Source of the DNA: Fragum whitleyi
Taxonomy: Eukaryota > Mollusca > Bivalvia > Cardiida > Cardiidae
Length of the DNA stretch: 64,000 bases
NCBI GenBank assembly: GCA_948146395.1
Contig: OX411543.1
Span: 68,335,474 to 68,399,473 of the forward strand
Reading direction: 5' to 3'
Numbering within the stretch: position 1 is the first letter of the stretch; each line of letters begins with the position of its first letter. The notes beneath the pieces were generated by a model, which was given only the letters and a program-made list of their open reading frames with translations, searched no databases and was not told the origin of the DNA. This document shows, piece after piece, positions 57,901 to 64,000 of this stretch. The translations under genes were made by a program, and so were the position numbers.

Positions 57901-58109
57901 ATATTTTAGCTCACTTGAGCACAACGTAGCCAAGGGGGGGGGGGGGGCTTTTAGGATCATCCTGTGTCCGTCGTCCGTCGTCAACAATCTAATACATTTC
58001 TTCTTCTAAGAACAACTGGGCCGATTTCAATGAAACTTTACCAGAATGTGCCTTGGATTAAACTTTTCAAAAAGTGTTTGCGAAGTTTCGATTGCCCCGA
58101 AATCTTTGA

Positions 58110-58385
58110 TTGATTGATTAATTGGAGTTTAACGCCGCTTTCAACATTATTTCAGTTATATCGCGGCGGCTTGAGCACCTAACAATGGTTTCCTGGTATA
58201 TCTATCACCAGTACAACCACCACATTCTTTCCTAGCCTCCAGCCGCTATCTCACATAGGTCTACGATTATCAACCCATTGGTGAGAGACAAATAGTCGGA
58301 AAGAATGAGTGCCGCCGTCGGGGATAGAACCCGCGAACTCTAGATTGACAGTCCGACGCGCAACCAACTGCGCTATGACGGCGGC
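58110..58385 (-). mobile_element. full-length tRNA-derived SINE with target duplication
   Basis: 276 bp. On the minus strand: head GCCGCCGTCATAGCGCAGTT, anticodon-arm region CTGTCAA, body, and tail ending in TTAATCAATCAATCAA. It is bracketed by exact 13-bp direct repeats CCGAAATCTTTGA at 58097-58109 and 58386-58398, which are core sequence of the host HINE. This copy defines both ends of the family. Confidence 0.9.
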
Positions 58386-58472
58386 CCGAAATCTTTGAAC
58401 GACACCTCCTCCTGAAACTCTGGGCCGATTTCAATAAAAATTTACCATAATGTTTCTTGGGTGACCCTTATT

Positions 58473-59266
58473 AACAAGAGGCCTAAGAGGGCCCGTATCG
58501 CTCCACTGGCTTTAATAACCATGGCATGCTCATATTTGGGGGGTCAATCAATATTTCTTGAACAATTGAAGTAAAGGGTCATCCAAGGAACATCCATGCC
58601 AAGTTTCATTTCAATCGGCCCGATCATTTTAGAGGAAACCTGTCATGCCCTTTTTTGATTTCTTGAACCATTTAAGTAAAAGATCACCCAAAGAACATCC
58701 ATGCTAAGTTTTATTGAAATCGGCAAAAAGGTGTAGGAGAAGAAGATTTTAACGTGAAAAAATACCCAATCCTACCACACCCATATTTGGGGGTCAAACA
58801 AAATTTCTTGAATAATTTAAGTAAAGGGTCACCTAAGGATCACCCATGCCAAGGTTCATTAAAATTGGTCCAATGGTTTGGGAGGGGAATTTGTTTTAAC
58901 GATTTTAACATTAAAAATGCCCCGCCCTGCCACGCCCATATTTGGAGGTCAATCAAAATTTTCTTAAAAATTTACATAAAGGGTCACCTAAGTATCATTC
59001 ATGTCAAGTTTCTTTAAAATGGGCCAATGGTTTAGGAGGAGATTTTTTTTTAAAGATTTTATTATGAAAAATGCTCCGCCCTGTCACGCCCATATTTGGG
59101 GGTCATTCAAAATTTCTTTAACAATTTAAGTGAATGGTCACCCAAGGAACATTCATGCCAAGTTTTATTGAAATCGGCCAAATGTTTCTGGAGGAGAAGA
59201 TTTTAAAAGATTTTATTATGAAAAAATGCCATACCCTGCCACGCCCTTATTTCGGAGTCGGAGTCG
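58473..59266 (-). mobile_element. HINE family A nested in family B
   Basis: The left end is AACAAGAGGCCTAAGAGGGCC then CGTATCGCTCCACTGGC (the exact inverse of the family A 3' end). Inverted units with CCTGCCACGCCCATATTTGG and GGGTCACC landmarks follow, period about 150 bp. The 5' hairpin is missing at the right. The frame at 58754-59017 is an artefact. Confidence 0.65.
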
Positions 59267-59600
59267 AACCTCCAGGCCGATTTCAATGAATTTTTACCAG
59301 AATTATTCTTGGGTATTACTTGGGAATTTTTCAAAAATTGTTCGCGAAATTTTGATAGGCCTATAAACATGGACGTGGCAGGGTAGTGCTTATTTTGAGC
59401 CCGGAATCTTTGAACGGTATCTCCTCCTGAGCCACCTGGCCGATTTCAATGAAACTTTACCAGAATACTTCGGGGGAGGGGAGGACCATTCTCAAAAAAA
59501 TATTCGCTAAATTTTGATTGGCTCATAAATAAGGGCGTGGCAGGAGGGGGGGGGGGTTATTCGCTGAATTTTGATTGACCTTTTATTATAAACTGATAAA

Positions 59601-60363
59601 TGCAGACAAACACCTCAATTTATCTATTTGTCTTATTTGTTCAGCTTTAAATTTCTTAATAAAAAGTTCATTTTTACATACATTCATACATACTGAATCT
59701 ATGATACCCCGGACAAGCTGGACATCAATTACTTGATTGTATTAATTGTTTGAGAAATGTGTCGTATTTTTGGGCCAGAGGCCTTACAAACTTTAAACAG
59801 AATTAAAAGTTCAAATGATAATACAACTAAATGTTAATAAAAAAAGCTTTATTTACGGTTCTACTAACAGAAATCATTGGTTTGTCCGTTGGTTAACTTT
59901 CTTTTATCTTTTTTTTTTCGCATAATTTATTCATTGCATCCAATCTCACGCCTCATCCCCTTTTTTTAAGAATAAAGATATTAAAACTATCTTTGAGTCC
60001 TCCATTAATTCTGGGCCATGGTCGATAAACCGCATTCAACAGCACTTTTTATTAGCCTAGAATTCATTTATAGTGAACAATATTTGTTTTATGTCGTACT
60101 TTGGAACAGTGAGTTGAGATAAAGATGGTGTTATAAGCCAAAAATAGCAATTCTGTATTACTTGAAAAATATGAAAGCTCTATGCTTTACGACCAAGCAA
60201 GGGCTTTTGTGTGTGTGTAGGGGTCGCGGAATCCGACCTCAAACTCTTCGCACATGCATCAATGTTTGTTTTCCCTTTTAAATAAATTTATTTGGAATAA
60301 CAACCTAAACGAATTTATTTGTTGATTGGTTAAATGTTAATCTTTTTCCTCAGCCATTCTTAA
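59601..60363. other. AT-rich spacer
   Basis: Nothing recognised; a short (GT)n is near 60209. Confidence 0.3.
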
Positions 60364-62372
60364 AACAAGAGGGCCAGAATAGCCATAAACCGCTCACCTG
60401 AATTTTATTGGTCCAATGGATTTCATCATAATAGCCTTCTAGCAAAGATTCATTCGCATCTGTCGAATCGTTAAAGAGGAGATTTAATTACAAGTGTATA
60501 AAGTGGAAATAGACCCTGCCCACCTTTTCATTACTGAGGAGACTCAAAATAAGCCAAACAAATATTAATTGGCTAATCTACATTTTGAAAACATTTTTTT
60601 AAGAGGGTTATTCTGGTGAAGTTTCATCGAAATCGGCCCTGTGGTTCAGGAGAAAATGTCGTTCAAAATTTTCGTGCTTTAAATAAGATCCACCCTGCCA
60701 CGCCCATATTTATGGCCCAATCAACATTTGAAAAAGAATTTTTAGCTCCACTTGTCGAAGGCCAGCGAGCTATTGTCATGGCAGGTGTTCCTCATGCGTC
60801 CGTGCGTCAGTGCGTGCGTGCGTAAACTTTTCTTTAAAAATCTTCTCCTCCTAAACCAATTGATGGCTTTTGACAAAACTTGGCCAGAATATTCCTTGGG
60901 CAATTCACTTCTAAAGTTGTTCAAGAAATTTGGATTGACTCCCAAATATGGCAGGGCGGGGCTTATTTTGACCCCGAAATCTTTGAACGACATCCCCTCC
61001 TGAACCATTGATCGAATTTCAATGAAACTTTACCAGAATGTTTCCTGTGAGACTCTTTTCTAAGTTTGTTCAAAAATTTGGATTGATCCCCAAATATGGG
61101 CTAGGCAGGGCGGGGCTTATTTTGACCCCGAAATCTTTGAACAACATCTCCTCCTGAACCATTGGGCGAATTTCAATGAAACTTTACCAGAATGTTCCTT
61201 TGGTGACCCTCTTCTAAAGTTGTTCAAAAAATAAGGATTGACCCCCTAATACGGGTGTGGCAGGACTTATGTGCCCTTCTTCTGAAGTTGTTCAAAAAAT
61301 TTGGATTGACCCCCAAATATGGGCTAGAAAGGGGGGGGGGGCTTATTTTGACCCCGAAATCTTTGAACAACATCTCCTCCTGAACCATTGGGCCAATTTC
61401 AATGAAACTTTACCAGAATGTTCCTTTGGTGACCCTCTTCTAAAGTTGTTCAAAAAATAAGGATTGACCCCCTAATACGGGTGTGGCAGGACGGGGTTTA
61501 TTTTGACCCCGAAATCTTTGAACCTCATCTCCTACTGAACCATTCGGCGGATTTCAATGAAACATTACCAGAATGTTCCTTGGGCCACCCTCTTCAAAAG
61601 TTGTTCAAGAAATCTGTATTGACCCCTAAATATGGGCGTGGTAGGGCGGGGCTTATTTGACCCGGAAAGTTTGAACGACATCTCCCCCTGAACCATTGGG
61701 CCAATTTCAATGAAATTTTACCAGAATGTTCCTTCTAAAGTTGTTCAAGAAATTTGGATAGACCCCCATTAGTTAAATAAGTTAATTCCTTCATAAGCCA
61801 GTTTGAACTTAGAAAAGGTCGGAATTTCTTCTGAATGGTGTTAACTATCATTACCTTCTATTTTCAATGTCTCTCTTTCAAATCTTGAAAGTTTTAAGCC
61901 AGTGGAGCGATAAGGCCCCCTTGGGTCTCTTGTTTTAAGAGGGTCATCAAAGTAACATTCAGGTAAATATTCAATGAAATTGGCCCGGTGGTTCAGGTAG
62001 AGATGTCGTTCAAAGATTTCGGGCTCAAAATAAGCCCCGTCCTGCTATTTTTATTAGCCAATCAACATTTTGCAAACAACTTTTGAAAAGGGTCACATAA
62101 AGAAACATTTTGGTAAAGTTTTATTGAAATATGCCTATTGGTTCAGGAAGAGATGTCGTTCAAAGACAAAAAATACCACGCCCTTATTAATGGGCCAATC
62201 AGAATTTTTAAAACTATTTTTGAAAAAGGGTCACCCAAGAAACATTCTGGCAAAGATTCATTGAAATTGGCCCAGTGGTTCAGGAGAAGAAGAAGTGTTT
62301 TTAGATTGTTGACGACGGACTCAGGGTGATCATTAAAGCTACCATTGAGCATGTTTTGCTCAGGTTAGCTAA
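60364..62372 (-). mobile_element. HINE family B split by a family A insertion
   Basis: The left part 60364-60740 begins AACAAGAGGGCC, then ATAAACCGCTCACC. The right part 61935-62372 continues the same inverted core and closes with GTTGACGACGGACTCAGG and a GAGCATGTTTTGCTC hairpin. The two parts rejoin seamlessly if 60741-61934 is removed. Confidence 0.75.
60741..61934 (+). mobile_element. HINE family A (complete, nested)
   Basis: The 5' end is TTTAGCTCCACTTGTCGAAG with arm GGCCAGCGAGC, then a GCGTCCGTGCGTCAGTGCG tract. About six units carry GACCCCGAAATCTTTGAAC and CCAGAATGTTCC landmarks near 155 bp; two neighbouring blocks around 61060-61480 are nearly identical. The 3' end is AAGCCAGTGGAGCGATAAGG, a CCC...GGG hairpin, and CTCTTGTT (61927-61934). 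Confidence 0.8.
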
Positions 62373-63480
62373 ATGAGCTAAAGATAAGACAAAAAAAACC
62401 CACTAATATAAGTTGTTTTGATAATGCTACTTGGAGAGTTACTTGCATAATGAGGTATTTCGGCTCGGGAGCTATATTCGAGGAGGTTTGGTTCAAACAT
62501 AACCGTTTAATAGAAAACTGCTACGACAATTTGACATTACAACATGCCTAAACGTGTTGAAGTATGATGGAGCTCTCCATTTTTACAGTCAAACCTGTTC
62601 TGGCAGGTATGTTGAACGGATCGAAATTTTCAATTTTGCCTCCTTGACTAATATTATCTGGTGTAAAAGGTAACTCTTATTCCTCGTAAATTCAAAGTTT
62701 TCTTTATTACCGAAATCGCGTAAAGAAGATTCGCACTCCTCATCTTCCTAATGAGTCAAGTTTGATATTTAATTTTAAAGTAGTCGAAAAATATTCAATA
62801 TAAACATCTGCATTATCCGCCTTTCTTTTGCTCATTTTCTTCCCAAATTTCTCGTGATTTTTGTTTATTTTTATTTTTAAGATTTTGTTTACGTTTTGCT
62901 ATTTTAATCTGGAACTTATAAACGTTCTTCCTAGAGATAAAGTTTTGTCTATTCTCCTCGTTTTTCAAGAAATTCATTTTTTAAAGGTTTTATACTTTCA
63001 ATAAATTACATTTTTTTTAAAAAAAGTTTCTATATATTAATCTTTTTTGCTTTCATTTTTCATTAAACCAATTTTTCATAAGCACTTCATTGTGGCTAGT
63101 AAAATGTGTCTGTTTTGAATACTTAATATGCTTTTCGAAATACATATTTCCTATTTCAGTCAGATAGTTTGTAAAAGACTGTATAAGCTGTTCGGGGACA
63201 CAATCTTGAGATATGTAATTATATATACTAATACAAAAAAAAAACAAAAAGACATTGACGTATGTCTTTATATCACACTTAAATTGTCCCCTAGCATCAA
63301 CATTCAATTTATGAATTTTACTTATTTTCATTAGAATTATTTCTAACACAATTATTGACGGCTATATCATATGACACAAAATCATCAGCTTATAAGAGAG
63401 GGATACGTTACCGCTATGGGTATCATATATTGAATAGAATTTGTCGGTCTCCCTCGGAAAACCTAGCCCTTTCACTGGTC
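62373..63480. other. AT-rich spacer
   Basis: No gene or element recognised. The paired frames 63053-63349 (minus) and 63128-63334 (plus) are chance frames. Confidence 0.35.
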
Positions 63481-63484
63481 TCTC

Positions 63485-63584
<100 letters not shown>

Positions 63585-63799
63585 GATCTTACATTTCAGC
63601 CCCCTTTTTATGGCATGATCTGTATATGTACTTATAAGTGTTTCAGTACAGCCCGATATGCCAATGTTTAATCCACATCATATCATTTTTCACTCCCAAA
63701 CCCCAAACACAATCGAACTTCATCATGCTTGTCAGTTAAGTAATCAGACACTAAATACAGGGAATGATCACAGGAAGTTGTCTTATAATCGGACTCTTG

Positions 63800-64000
63800 G
63801 ACGAATGGTTTGTCCTACGAGGTATGCCGGGGCTATTTCAGACCTCGATATCTTTAAACATCTTCTCCCCAGTAACCGATAAGCGGGTTTTAACCAAACT
63901 TGGTAGAAATGTTCCTTTCAAGACCCTCGCTTACTTTTGATTGATCCCGAAATATGGGCGTGACAGGGCGGGACTGAATTTGACTGCGTCATTTTCTCCT
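63800..64000 (+). mobile_element. HINE GGGCGTGG-core element, cut by window end
   Basis: GATATCTTTAAACATCTTCT, AAACTTGGTAGAAATGTTCC and AATATGGGCGTGACAGGGCG are the start of a core array. The 5' hairpin is degenerate; the remainder lies beyond the window. Confidence 0.6.

Larger units (their letters stand above)
57903..59600 (+). mobile_element. HINE family B host of two later insertions
   Basis: The 5' end is TTTTAGCTC with AGCTCACTTGAGCACAACGT and a poly-G expansion (57935-57949), then a GTCCGTCGTCCGTCGTC tract. Core units are interrupted by a SINE (58110-58385) and by an inverted family A element (58473-about 59266), after which the same core resumes (GCCGATTTCAATGAATTTTT). It ends without a CTCTTGTT terminus. 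Confidence 0.65.

Overview
This window is AT-rich, gene-poor eukaryotic DNA dominated by transposable elements. I infer a mollusc, most likely a bivalve. The reasons are the many short elements with 145-176 bp tandem cores, terminal hairpins and GTCC/ACGG-type microsatellite tracts, which resemble the pearl / Helentron-associated (HINE) elements described from bivalves; tRNA-derived SINEs; and Jockey-like and L1-like LINE remains. No bacterial operon, rRNA gene or CRISPR array is present. The species is not decidable from the sequence.

Host coding content is small. The one clear piece is a 288 bp minus-strand exon (18770-19057) encoding an immunoglobulin-like domain, with a GTAAGT donor and phase 1-1 boundaries. 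Two possible micro-exons (38733-38759 and 40053-40088) and a possible first exon (40276-40297) lie 20 kb upstream on the same strand in the same phase, so one long-intron gene may span about 18.7-40.3 kb. This link is inference.

Region by region: 1-8 kb holds a SINE scrap, a GGGCGTGG-core HINE, a 145-bp-core HINE, an L1-like reverse transcriptase remnant and a ~980 bp foldback. 8-18 kb is a chain of HINEs, including a 156-bp-core element with striking end hairpins (12.1-13.6 kb), plus a SINE with target duplications. 18-24 kb has the Ig exon, more HINEs, a GC-rich patch, a cluster of TCACGTGA palindromes and a MITE-like inverted repeat. 24-33 kb holds HINEs and a LINE ORF1 fragment, including an element with about nine 145-bp units (30.5-32.2 kb). 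33.3-37.4 kb is a decayed Jockey-type LINE with zinc knuckles, endonuclease, reverse transcriptase and RNase H remains. 37.5-45 kb has an intact-headed SINE, HINE pieces and the putative micro-exons. 45.1-46.2 kb is a dead Tc1/mariner element with both terminal inverted repeats. 46.4-53.9 kb is HINEs again. 54.3-57.5 kb is a 3.16 kb giant inverted repeat built from a 21-bp minisatellite in an 18-unit (378 bp) higher-order repeat, the most unusual object here. 57.9-62.4 kb contains nested HINEs with readable insertion junctions. The end has a (TC)n tract and the start of another HINE.

Most HINEs, whatever their internal repeat, share a 3' end of a short hairpin followed by CTCTTGTT, and a 5' end of TTTTTAGCTC opening a hairpin. 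This suggests that one transposition machinery moves several unrelated-looking cores. No autonomous Rep-helicase gene is visible, so the source would lie elsewhere. HINE strand calls below run from the AGCTC hairpin (5') to CTCTTGTT (3').
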